IMG/VR virus record: IMGVR_UViG_3300034684_000440
Coordinates: 1 to 38,668 of that record
DNA length: 38,668 bases
Strand: one strand, 5' to 3'
DNA from: a virus
How positions within the stretch are numbered: the stretch's first letter is position 1; the number at the start of each line of letters is the position of its first letter. The position numbers were made by a program, and so were the translations under genes. The notes beneath the pieces are model-generated. The model had not been told where the DNA came from. It worked only from the letters and a program-made list of their open reading frames with translations, and made no database searches. Shown piece after piece: positions 1 to 7,938 of this stretch.

Positions 1-354
1 ATGAAAGATAAGGAAGCTTTCCAGATCATCCGTATAGCGCTACTGGAAGCCGTAAGAGTGGAGATAGGCCCATTCAATATTTTCGGGCGGGGCTCTGAAC
101 CTAGGGTCACGTTGGATAGACAACTTGCGGGGGTTTTGCGTGGACTTGATATCCCTCGAATATACATTTCAGGATATGGGGCCAATTATTACTACCCGAC
201 AAGGGTGTTTAAGACAACACAAAAGATATTGGAACAAAAATTGGAAAGCAGTCGTTTCCAACTTGTTGTCAAAGAGGGGCGTGCATGGTTGAGAGACAAA
301 GTCGAATACCAAAAATTGATGGAACAACTTTCATCTCTGCACAAAAAGGACTAG
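1..354 (+). CDS. Unknown protein, possibly host flank
   Basis: A 117-residue reading frame begins with ATG at the first base of the window, so the true start may lie outside and the ribosome binding site cannot be judged. The protein is basic and soluble-looking, with no signal peptide or membrane segment. I do not recognise the family. It lies on the opposite strand from the recombinase genes, whose 3' end faces it across a 92-base gap. Because integrase genes commonly sit beside the attachment site, this gene may belong to the host chromosome, but nothing in the sequence proves that. The gap (355-446) holds no gene that I can see. Confidence 0.5.
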   Translation: MKDKEAFQIIRIALLEAVRVEIGPFNIFGRGSEPRVTLDRQLAGVLRGLDIPRIYISGYGANYYYPTRVFKTTQKILEQKLESSRFQLVVKEGRAWLRDKVEYQKLMEQLSSLHKKD

Positions 355-446
355 CAAAAGCGGGATTGATAAATTCAATGGACGACAAACCACTTTATTG
401 GGACGGATGCAACCCCCTGGATTGAGTACAAGATACAACCTCATGC

Positions 447-2021
447 TTAAATCTCCATCCCATTGCGGAACATGAATCGGACATCCTTCTTGCCATGCAC
501 TGTTGCATGGTCGACCAGCGAGTACCAGAGCCCATCCGAGAATTCTGTCACCAAGCCTTCCATTTTCTTCAGTTCCTTGATGAACAGCTCTGTCTTGGTC
601 CTGCGGTACTGCCTGTCCAGTATTGCCTCATCCAAGGTGGCAAGCTCGTCCTTGCCCTTGACGTACCGTTGTGAAAGCCCTTCGAAACGGGCTCTGTAGT
701 TTTCCTGATCCATCACCCGCGAGGCATTCTCGGCTGTGAGCTGCTCCATCATCCTGACGATCTCGGCTCTCTCCTGTCTCAGCTTCGCCAGCTGGGTCTC
801 TTCCTCTGCGGTGCTGAACACATCATCGCGGATTTCCTCAAAGGTCTTGATGATCCCCTCCCTGTCGGTTATGAGCTTGTTCACCGCCTTGACGAACATG
901 ATCTTGATGTCTTCCTCCTCGACCATCGGGCCGTTGCAGGGACTGCCCTTGCTCCTGTACTTGTGGTTGCACTGCCACACGACCTTGCGGTACTTGTCGT
1001 TCGAATGCCATACCTTGGGACCATAGAAAGCCCCGCACGCCCCGCACCGGATGCGGTTCGAGAACAGGTGGTCGCGTTTTCCCGATTCCGCAAACTTGCT
1101 CCGGTTTGCAATCTCCCTCTGCACCAGGTCGAAGATTTCAGCCGGGATGATGGCTTCGTGGTTGCCCTGCACATAGTATTGGGGGACCTCGCCCTTGTTG
1201 ACCACCGCCCTCTTGGTGAGGAAGTCGGGGATGTAGTACTTCTGAAGCAGTGCATCCCCCTTGTACTTCTCGTTGGAGAGGATGCTGGCAATGGTTGAGT
1301 TGTGCCATCTGGTCTTTCCGCTGGTGGTCCTGATGCCTTCTGCGGTGAGCCTTGCTGCAATGCCGTTGAAACTCATGCCCTGAAGGAACAGCGTGTAGAT
1401 GTACCGTACCGTCTTCGCCTGCTCGGGATTCACCACCAGGTTCCCGTCCGGCCCCCTGTCATAGCCGAGGAAGCTGTTGAAGGGGACGGTGACCTGCCCG
1501 TCCGCAAAACGCTTGCGCCGTCCCCATTTCACGTTCTCCGATATGGAGCGCGATTCCTCCTGTGCAAGCGAACTCATGATGGTTATCAGCAGCTCCCCCT
1601 TGCTGTCAAACGTCCAAATACTTTCTTTCTCGAAATAGACTTCCACCTTGTTTTCCTTGAGGCTGCGGATGGTGGTGAGGCTGTCCACCGTGTTGCGTGC
1701 GAAGCGGCTGACGCTCTTGGTGACGATCAGGTCGATCTTGCCGGCAAGGGCGTCTGCGATCATCTGCTTGAACCCCTCGCGCCTTGCCGTGCTGGTGCCG
1801 CTGATGCCCTCGTCGGTGTAGATGCCGACGAACTCCCACTCCGCATTGGACTTGATCATGGTGGTGTAGTAGTCGACCTGCGCCTCATAGGAGGTGAACT
1901 GATCGTCCCTGTCGGTGGAGACGCGGGCGTAGCCTGCGACCTTCCTCCTTGGTCTGAACTGATCGGCTCCCTGTCCGGTTGAAAACTCCCGCACCGCCGG
2001 GATCACCCGTACCTCTCTCAT
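447..2021 (-). CDS. Large serine recombinase (second of a tandem pair)
   Basis: This 524-residue protein is a site-specific recombinase that would cut and rejoin attachment sites through a serine-DNA link. The resolvase domain fills roughly residues 28-175, with the catalytic serine at residue 35 in the motif YARVSTDR and the conserved SRFARNTVD helix. A recombinase domain follows, then a zinc ribbon (CGACG and a later Cys pair), then a long coiled-coil stretch rich in Glu, Arg and Gln, all typical of large serine integrases. The start codon overlaps the stop of the upstream recombinase as ATGA, so the two are probably co-translated. It is probably part of the prophage integration and excision machinery. 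The paired arrangement recalls elements that use two serine recombinases. Confidence 0.93.
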   Translation of the reverse strand: MREVRVIPAVREFSTGQGADQFRPRRKVAGYARVSTDRDDQFTSYEAQVDYYTTMIKSNAEWEFVGIYTDEGISGTSTARREGFKQMIADALAGKIDLIVTKSVSRFARNTVDSLTTIRSLKENKVEVYFEKESIWTFDSKGELLITIMSSLAQEESRSISENVKWGRRKRFADGQVTVPFNSFLGYDRGPDGNLVVNPEQAKTVRYIYTLFLQGMSFNGIAARLTAEGIRTTSGKTRWHNSTIASILSNEKYKGDALLQKYYIPDFLTKRAVVNKGEVPQYYVQGNHEAIIPAEIFDLVQREIANRSKFAESGKRDHLFSNRIRCGACGAFYGPKVWHSNDKYRKVVWQCNHKYRSKGSPCNGPMVEEEDIKIMFVKAVNKLITDREGIIKTFEEIRDDVFSTAEEETQLAKLRQERAEIVRMMEQLTAENASRVMDQENYRARFEGLSQRYVKGKDELATLDEAILDRQYRRTKTELFIKELKKMEGLVTEFSDGLWYSLVDHATVHGKKDVRFMFRNGMEI

Positions 2022-3364
2022 GCGTTCACTCCTTCACTGCTGTTCTCGTTCCGTCCTGCCATCTTCTCACACCTCAAGACCCATGCATCTTTTCTTGCCG
2101 TGCTCTTCCAAGGCGAACACAGGATGCCCCCTTCCTTGAGATGGAACTCAAGGCTCTGGGCATGGACTACGATACGGTCGACCAGAGCCTCAATCCATGC
2201 CGGGTCGAACTCTGCCTCCCCGCTGGAGCCGGCCAGGGGCCCCAGCGAGGAGCAGCAAGCCTGGCGCAGGGCGCGAAGCGGAAGGTTCTTTGCATTGCAT
2301 GCGTTAATCCCATTGTTTCTCTTGTTCGAGCACCGGTACTGGCCCTGCTGGTATTCGGTGAGAGCTTCCTTGTCGGTACCGGTGCCGGGCGTATAGGTAT
2401 AGGTTTGGCCACAAATACCGCATACCAGCTTGCCGGTGAAGCACGAGGATGCTCTCCATCTCACCGCACCGGATTTCCGCCTGCGTTCCCGCTCCGCTTC
2501 CACCCTCCGGTGAAGCTCCTCATCGATGATCGGGGGGTGCGTTCCCTCCACCACGAAGCGGGGAAGTTGGCCGCGGTTCATCTTTTTCCGGTGCGTGATG
2601 TGGCTTTCCACATAGGTGCGCTGGAGGATGCTGAAGCCTCGGTACTTCTCCTGGTCGAGGATCCTGAGGATGGATGACTTGCCGAAAGGCTGACCCTTCC
2701 GGTTGAGGATGCCGCGCTCAGCCAAGGCTTCGGAGATTTCTGTGAGCAGCATGCCGTCTGCGAACGCTTGATGCATGAAACGCACCGCCTTGGCTTCCTC
2801 CTCGATGATCTCGAAATGGTCATCGACCCACCGGTACCCGTAGATGTTGTAGGCGGGGAACTCCCCCTGCTCGAATCTCTTTCGTATGCCCCACTTCACG
2901 TTCTCGCTGATCGAGAGGCTCTCCTCCTGTGCGTAGGAGGCAAGGATGGAGAGCAGAAGCTCTCCGTCGGCTGAGAGCGAATCAAGGTTCTCTCGCTCGA
3001 AGCGCACCGAGACACCCAGATCCCTGAGTTTCCTGACCGTGTTCAGAAGGTCGACGGTATTGCGTGCGAAGCGGCTGATGGACTTGGTGAGGATGACATC
3101 GACCAGGCCTTTCCGGCAGTCTGCGATGAGCCGTTGGAACTCACTCCGCTTCTTTGTTCCGGTTCCCGAGATGCCCGCATCGGCATACACCCCGCTGTAC
3201 TCCCATGCCGGGTTCGCCTGGATGAGCATGCTGTAGTGGCTGACCTGGGCGGACAGGGATTCCATCAGTTCATCCGAGTCAACCGAGACGCGTGCATACG
3301 CCGCCACCCTCAATCTGGAGGGAAGGGTGGGGACGGCATGTTCAATCTTGGTTATCCTGGCCAT
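2018..3364 (-). CDS. Large serine recombinase (first of a tandem pair)
   Basis: This 448-residue serine recombinase has its catalytic serine at residue 27 in YARVSVDSD, the SRFARNTVD motif, a recombinase domain and a zinc ribbon starting CGICG. It lacks the long coiled coil of its neighbour, so it is shorter at the C-terminus. The start has a good ribosome binding site (AGGAG, 7 bases upstream). The two recombinases are clearly divergent in sequence, so this is not a recent duplication. They probably act together or on different substrates (integration versus excision). No attachment site core could be recognised because only one end of the element is in view. Confidence 0.92.
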   Translation of the reverse strand: MARITKIEHAVPTLPSRLRVAAYARVSVDSDELMESLSAQVSHYSMLIQANPAWEYSGVYADAGISGTGTKKRSEFQRLIADCRKGLVDVILTKSISRFARNTVDLLNTVRKLRDLGVSVRFERENLDSLSADGELLLSILASYAQEESLSISENVKWGIRKRFEQGEFPAYNIYGYRWVDDHFEIIEEEAKAVRFMHQAFADGMLLTEISEALAERGILNRKGQPFGKSSILRILDQEKYRGFSILQRTYVESHITHRKKMNRGQLPRFVVEGTHPPIIDEELHRRVEAERERRRKSGAVRWRASSCFTGKLVCGICGQTYTYTPGTGTDKEALTEYQQGQYRCSNKRNNGINACNAKNLPLRALRQACCSSLGPLAGSSGEAEFDPAWIEALVDRIVVHAQSLEFHLKEGGILCSPWKSTARKDAWVLRCEKMAGRNENSSEGVNA

Positions 3365-3473
3365 GTGCAGACTCCTGCATGGCCGTTGCGATCTGCTGTC
3401 TGATTATGATTCATATCGTTCCTTTGCTTGATTCGTCCAAGACTCTTGCGCCGGGCAGGTGACCCGGGAAGCC

Positions 3474-3842
3474 CTAGTAATAACGTGATCTGATGTAGCA
3501 GTGATGGCTGCAGAACTTGCGCTTGTTGTTTCCATAGGCCGTGAAGGGCTTGCCGCAAGAAGGGCAGGTGAAGTGGTGGATGCATTTCGATGATCGGTTC
3601 ACCAACAACTGGTGGGAGCTCCACCAGTTTTGGCGGCATGCATCACAGCAGAAGATTTTTTTCTTGCGCTTGGCAACCTGGATGATCTGTTTGCCGCACT
3701 GCTTGCACACGTCCGCATCCAAATACATCCGCTTTCCCTGCCCTTCTGCAGATGGGAGCTCCCGGCATTCCCCAACTTCCTCTTTTTCAACGATTGCATT
3801 CATTCCTTTTTTGATGATCCCTTGTTTCTTGATTGTATCCAT
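3474..3842 (-). CDS. Zinc-knuckle protein, paralogue of 4057-4479
   Basis: A 122-residue protein with two Cys-rich zinc-binding units: CKQCGK followed by FCCDACRQ, then CPSCGKPF followed by FCSHHC. It matches the zinc half of the protein at 4057-4479 almost residue for residue (shared VAKRKK, WWSSH, GKPFTAYGN and SRYY), but its N-terminus has no helix-turn-helix; instead it has a Lys- and Glu-rich segment. The start at 3842 has AGAGGA about 6 bases upstream. It sits between the SHOCT-like gene and the recombinases and is probably a DNA-binding accessory factor. The function is inferred from context only. Confidence 0.75.
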   Translation of the reverse strand: MDTIKKQGIIKKGMNAIVEKEEVGECRELPSAEGQGKRMYLDADVCKQCGKQIIQVAKRKKKIFCCDACRQNWWSSHQLLVNRSSKCIHHFTCPSCGKPFTAYGNNKRKFCSHHCYIRSRYY

Positions 3843-3896
3843 ATTGTTCCTCTGTAAGTAATTGTATTGTATCAATCGCTCACATCGCACCAATAG

Positions 3897-4070
3897 TCAA
3901 CCAAATTCAGAGAACAAAGCCCCCAGGGAGGGTTTGTACCTGGCCAGCAGCAGATCCCTTGCCTTGGAGAACTCGGCCTCGGTCAGAAGGCCTGCCCGCA
4001 GTAGTCTTTCAGCGAGGGAGAGTGATGCCTGATAGGCTGTTTCGGCCCTGAACTGCTCATCGTCCATCAT
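3897..4070 (-). CDS. SHOCT-like small protein
   Basis: A 57-residue protein with the pattern SLAERLLRAGLLTEAEF followed by a short helix ending ALFSEFG. This is the short SHOCT-type helical motif that I know from small genes placed just upstream of tandem serine recombinases in Firmicutes mobile elements. It overlaps the end of the upstream zinc/HTH gene by 14 bases. Alternative ATG codons lie at 4076 and 4067, and 4070 is my best choice. The exact role is not known; co-transcription with the recombinases suggests a recombination accessory protein. Confidence 0.65.
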   Translation of the reverse strand: MMDDEQFRAETAYQASLSLAERLLRAGLLTEAEFSKARDLLLARYKPSLGALFSEFG

Positions 4071-4479
4071 CGGCATCCTGGTAGTAGCGGGACTTGATGT
4101 AGCACTGGTGGCTGCAGAACCTGCGCTTGGGATTTCCGTAGGCTGTGAAGGGTTTTCCGCAGGTGGAGCAGGTGAAGTGGTACAGGCTTTTTGACGATTG
4201 TCTGACCAGGAACGGGTGTGAGCTCCACCATTTCTGGCGGCAGGCGTCGGTGCAGAAGATCCGCTTCTTGCGCTTGGCAACCTGGACAATCTCCTTGCCG
4301 CACTGCTTGCATGTGCATGTTGCCGGTTCGCTTGGTGTACTCGGCAGGCCTTTCCTGGCAGCGCGAAGGCAGCAGGTTTTCACGGTTCCCTCCTTCAGGG
4401 AGAGACTGGCGGCAATATGGCCGTAGGTGCAACCGAGGCGGCGCATCTCAAGGATCTGGGTTTTCTGGTTCTCGGTCAT
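4057..4479 (-). CDS. Helix-turn-helix plus zinc-knuckle regulator
   Basis: A 140-residue protein. Residues about 1-45 form a sigma-region-4-like helix-turn-helix (ILEMRRLGCTYGHIAASLSL), followed by two zinc-binding units with CKQCGK, FCTDACRQ, CSTCGKPF and FCSHQC. The start at 4479 has GGAGA 5 bases upstream. It heads the recombination operon and is divergent from the restriction gene at 4790, so it is a likely regulator of the integrase module. The second half is duplicated in the protein at 3474-3842. The DNA-binding role is inferred from the domains. Confidence 0.75.
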   Translation of the reverse strand: MTENQKTQILEMRRLGCTYGHIAASLSLKEGTVKTCCLRAARKGLPSTPSEPATCTCKQCGKEIVQVAKRKKRIFCTDACRQKWWSSHPFLVRQSSKSLYHFTCSTCGKPFTAYGNPKRRFCSHQCYIKSRYYQDADDGR

Positions 4480-4731
4480 CTTGTTCTCCTGCTGGATGCC
4501 GGAAAACCGTACCCATGTGTTTGAGTGGTGCACTGGAATGCGTAATGTAATTCGGTCATTTCGTCCTCCTGGATGAGGGCTCATTGATTTGGTCCTCAAT
4601 GCTTTCCGGATGCGAAAGGGGATTTGACCGATGGAAAATGTCAAGATTTTCAATTTGGCATAGGTACCAAAGGCGAAGTGTGCATTCCTTCATGGTTCTG
4701 CTCTGAGAGCATTGCCATGAGCAATAAATCA

Positions 4732-4760
4732 TTGCAACCAGATGGAAGCGGGGTTATGAT
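4732..4760 (+). promoter_or_regulatory. sigma70-type promoter for the gene at 4790
   Basis: TTGCAA at 4732-4737 and TATGAT at 4755-4760 are separated by exactly 17 bases and lie about 30 bases upstream of the start codon. This is a strong vegetative promoter match and would let the restriction-type gene be expressed independently of phage late transcription, as expected for lysogenic cargo. Confidence 0.65.
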
Positions 4761-4789
4761 CAAATAAGAAGCAGAAAAGGAAGGGGCAC

Positions 4790-5869
4790 ATGGACATTCG
4801 TAACAAGCGTATCTGGCAGCAGGCATCCGGGGATACCGATAGGAACTATTCTGAACTTTGCTTGAAGTGGGGAGTGATACTCAACGGGCCCGGCTATGCC
4901 GGAAAATGGCCTGAGTGCCAGAATCTATTGCAGGATGAAGAATGGAGTGCGAGAAAGATTACCGATCTGAGAAGATTCTGCGAAACGATGCAAATAGGGG
5001 ATTTGGTGGTTTTGCGACTCGGGACAGCTTCCGTCTTAGCTGTAGGAGAAATCGCGGGAGAATATGAATGGCGGGAGGAATTTGGTGATGTCGATGGGTG
5101 GGATCTCCAACATTGCAGAAGAGTCCGTTGGTTATGGAAGGCTGCAGGGGACCCTGTGTCGTTTGAAACCTATGCCTTGAAATTTGGAGATACTACTCAG
5201 CTCCTTGATTCTCCCGAAGTAGAAGCATGGCTGGGTGCACTGGTTGTTCCTGACGAGGCGTTTCATGCCCCATTGCCGGAGATACCTCAAACGGAATTGC
5301 TTTCAAGAATTGATCTGGAGATGCGTGACATTTCGGAGTATTTGTACGACAAGGGGCTGTCCAGCGTGTCCATCAACAGACTGGTGGAAGATATCGGGGA
5401 GCTCACTCGGATTGCGAAATGGTACAAGAAGCAGGAAATGAGGCCCTCAGAGCATGAGACGGTAGCGTATCTGGTGATACCCTTGTTGAGATCACTGGGC
5501 TGGACCCCCCAGAAAATGGCGGTTGAGTGGAATCGTGTTGATGTGGCATTATTTGCGGATCTGCCAAGGGGAAATGATAATCTGACCGTTGTTGTGGAAG
5601 TGAAGAAACTCAACAACTCTTGTTTGATGGCAAAATCCCAGGCACAGGATTATGCTCTTGATAGGCCGAATTGCAGGCGGCTGATTGTGACGGATGGATT
5701 GCGTTATGGAGTCTACTCAAAGAATGAACTTGGGGATTTCTATCTTGACGCCTATCTGAATCTGACCAGGCTGCAAAGCATGTATCCAATTTATGACTGC
5801 GACGGTGCGATGGAATCTTTCCTATTGATGTCACCCGAGAGTAATTTTAAGAATGGGAGCAAGTCATAA
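4790..5869 (+). CDS. Predicted modification-sensing restriction nuclease (EVE/PUA-like + PD-(D/E)xK)
   Basis: A 359-residue protein with two parts. Residues about 7-118 look like an EVE/PUA-type base-reading domain: WQQASGD near the start, then GDLVVLRLG and the block DVDGWDLQHCRRVRWL. Residues about 200-330 resemble the N-terminal nuclease domain of type I restriction subunits, with the PD-(D/E)xK pattern formed by Asp251 (DVALF), Glu270 and Lys272 (VVVEVKK). The combination suggests cleavage of DNA carrying modified bases (type IV-like). It is transcribed from its own promoter against the direction of the phage late genes. The start at 4790 has AAGGAAGGGG just upstream. Function is inferred from domain logic; no biochemical fact is visible here. 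Confidence 0.7.
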   Translation: MDIRNKRIWQQASGDTDRNYSELCLKWGVILNGPGYAGKWPECQNLLQDEEWSARKITDLRRFCETMQIGDLVVLRLGTASVLAVGEIAGEYEWREEFGDVDGWDLQHCRRVRWLWKAAGDPVSFETYALKFGDTTQLLDSPEVEAWLGALVVPDEAFHAPLPEIPQTELLSRIDLEMRDISEYLYDKGLSSVSINRLVEDIGELTRIAKWYKKQEMRPSEHETVAYLVIPLLRSLGWTPQKMAVEWNRVDVALFADLPRGNDNLTVVVEVKKLNNSCLMAKSQAQDYALDRPNCRRLIVTDGLRYGVYSKNELGDFYLDAYLNLTRLQSMYPIYDCDGAMESFLLMSPESNFKNGSKS

Positions 5870-5986
5870 TTCTTTTCTCAATGCAGATTACGGCCTTTAC
5901 TTAAGGATGGTACAGAATGAGATTGCATTTATCAAATTTGCAATTGAATTTGCTGTATCAAATCTTGCAGATAGGGGGTGAATTGC

Positions 5987-6688
5987 ATGATGGTGATAGA
6001 CACAACTTTCGATTTCTATACAGATGCAACCAGCAAGGATCCCGATAACACCAGCCCCACTTTGCGAAGGTATCACAAGCTGTTGTGGAGCAAGGCCCTC
6101 CCCAACGGGAGGATGTTTGAATTGCGGGACGATGTGAGCGGTGCCTATTTGTACCATGCATCTGATCTTGGAGAGTTTTTCCTGGGAAGTGATGCTATCA
6201 CACATTCCTATAAAAATCAGGATCGAAAACAATGGCTGGTGCAACAGATTCCCGACGAGGTGGATGCATTATTCAAGGCTGGATCAACTATCGGGGCATA
6301 CATCCTATTTCCCAACAGGCGGATTGATGGCAAGCAAACAATCAACCAGGCACGAGGTGTCAACCGCCTCATCGATGATCGGTTTGATTTGACCTTGGAA
6401 TGCATTCGCCGTTTCTATTTAGGTATCGACAGCCCGCTGTACCAGACACTTCAATGGTACAAAGATTTCTTTGATCTGTTTCAGGATTTCACCGGATATG
6501 TCCACTTCTTCCTGTTGGAGGACTTGGTGGATGGAGATGGCAATATTAAGTTCCATATGCCGTTCGATGGATTTGCGTCTCCACCTGCATTTTCAGATAT
6601 TGGCGATTATCTGGCATACAAGCGGCAAGTTATGACATTCATTGAATCAAGAAACAGAAGGATTTCTGAAATCACCCAATCTACATGA
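5987..6688 (+). CDS. DUF6994-like protein
   Basis: A 233-residue soluble protein beginning MMVIDTTFDF, followed by SPTLRRYHKLLWSK and GEFFLGSDAITHS, which I recognise as the DUF6994 pattern, a family with no known function. GGGGGTG lies 6 bases upstream of the ATG at 5987. It is on the plus strand like the restriction gene before it and separated from it by 117 bases, so the two could be co-transcribed accessory genes. Its stop overlaps the 3' end of the convergent radical SAM gene by 8 bases. Confidence 0.65.
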   Translation: MMVIDTTFDFYTDATSKDPDNTSPTLRRYHKLLWSKALPNGRMFELRDDVSGAYLYHASDLGEFFLGSDAITHSYKNQDRKQWLVQQIPDEVDALFKAGSTIGAYILFPNRRIDGKQTINQARGVNRLIDDRFDLTLECIRRFYLGIDSPLYQTLQWYKDFFDLFQDFTGYVHFFLLEDLVDGDGNIKFHMPFDGFASPPAFSDIGDYLAYKRQVMTFIESRNRRISEITQST

Positions 6689-7937
6689 TCCCATGCCGGT
6701 TCCCTTTCTCCCTGGCCTCAACAGCCCAGTTGATCGGCTCCAGCCCCTCAAGCCGGTTGTACTCGTCCCAGTACCTTCTGGCCCACTTTACCAGCAGCTT
6801 GGTTATCTCACAGATGTAGGTTGTCCGGCGGAACTCGCCGAACTCGGAGTAGCAGCCCCCGATACAGTATGAGCAGGCGCTCTCCACCTCGCATGTCCTG
6901 CACTTCTCATCAAGTGAGCAATTGGAACGGTAGGCACCCTCGCGTACCTTCAGGAAGTTTTCCTTGTGCGTGAATCCCTCCTTTGCTGTTCCGACGATGA
7001 AACCTGCCTTGTCGACCTGGGTGTGGGGCAGCCATCTGATGCACGGGTAGATCCCCCCGTCCACCGAGAGGGCGGGCATGGCCCCGCTTCCGCAGTGGCC
7101 GGTACAGTCCCAATCGGGCCCTGTGGAGAGGTGTGCGTAGCCGAACTGCTCCTTGCTGAGCATGCTCCAGAACAGGTCGCCGCGGTGCTCAAGCACATAG
7201 GCGGTGCACTTCTCCATCTGACGGTCCAGTTCCTCATAATCGGCTTGGGTGCACCCGGTGTCCTCCATGATGAAGTTCTGGTTGATGTACCGGATTCCCA
7301 GCTGTTCATGCAGATACACCAGCGAGTCGTACAGGTAGGGGATGCTCTGGCGGTTTGCGGTGGACTTGGTCTGCATCGACTGGATCGGGAAGGTCTTCTT
7401 ATACCACGGCCAGTGGCGAATGATGCTCTGCATCGAACCGGACCCATCGGGGAACACCCGGTTTGCATCATGGATGGCGGGACAGCCGTCCAGTGATACG
7501 CCCACCAAGAGCATGTCCTTGTACTTCTCGCAGAACCGGCGGGCTTGTTCGGAGAAGAGCGTGCCGTTGGTGGAGATCGAGAAATGGAGCTTTCCCCGCC
7601 AGTTTTTGGCATTGGGGGTGTCGGTGGTCATCATCTTTGCAAGGGTGTAGGAACAGATCTCATCCAGGAACGGCACGTCCATGAAGCTGTCGCCGCCGAT
7701 GAAGTCGACGACCAGCCCCTTTTGGTAGGCCTTGCGGAACACGGGGTCCGGATCATCCAGCAATCCCGCAGGATCGGGATCGGACAGGATGTGGTCGATG
7801 AAGGCCCTGGCATCCGCCATCGAGAGGGTCCTCCTTCTCTTGTGCACCTCGTAGCAGTAGGTGCACCTGAGGTTGCAGTCCTCGGTGGTGTTCAGCGTAA
7901 CGTTGAACAGGCCGGGTTCACGAAAGGGAACAAGCAT
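6681..7937 (-). CDS. Radical SAM/SPASM peptide-maturase-like enzyme
   Basis: A 418-residue enzyme of the radical S-adenosylmethionine superfamily. The [4Fe-4S] motif CNLRCTYC uses Cys21, Cys25 and Cys28. The C-terminal SPASM region has Cys278, 282 and 299, then Cys340, 346, 349, 355, 358, 362 and 376, enough for two auxiliary clusters. Related enzymes install thioether or other crosslinks on ribosomal peptides or oxidise sulfatase active sites. The gene starts one base after the stop of the Cys-rich gene (junction TGACATG), with GGAGG 5 bases upstream; an in-frame extension to 8135 is an artefact because it overlaps the Cys-rich gene. The adjacent Cys-repeat protein is the obvious substrate. 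Its place at the end of the tail operon implies late expression. Confidence 0.9.
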   Translation of the reverse strand: MLVPFREPGLFNVTLNTTEDCNLRCTYCYEVHKRRRTLSMADARAFIDHILSDPDPAGLLDDPDPVFRKAYQKGLVVDFIGGDSFMDVPFLDEICSYTLAKMMTTDTPNAKNWRGKLHFSISTNGTLFSEQARRFCEKYKDMLLVGVSLDGCPAIHDANRVFPDGSGSMQSIIRHWPWYKKTFPIQSMQTKSTANRQSIPYLYDSLVYLHEQLGIRYINQNFIMEDTGCTQADYEELDRQMEKCTAYVLEHRGDLFWSMLSKEQFGYAHLSTGPDWDCTGHCGSGAMPALSVDGGIYPCIRWLPHTQVDKAGFIVGTAKEGFTHKENFLKVREGAYRSNCSLDEKCRTCEVESACSYCIGGCYSEFGEFRRTTYICEITKLLVKWARRYWDEYNRLEGLEPINWAVEAREKGNRHGIM

Positions 7938-7938
7938 G

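Noticed and set aside
355-446. Possible attachment site beside the recombinase stop
   Set aside because: The location is plausible, but no direct repeat or core can be identified with only one end of the element in the window.
5930-5961. Promoter for the gene at 5987 (TTGCAA with TATCAA)
   Set aside because: Spacing is 12 bases, too short for a sigma70 promoter.
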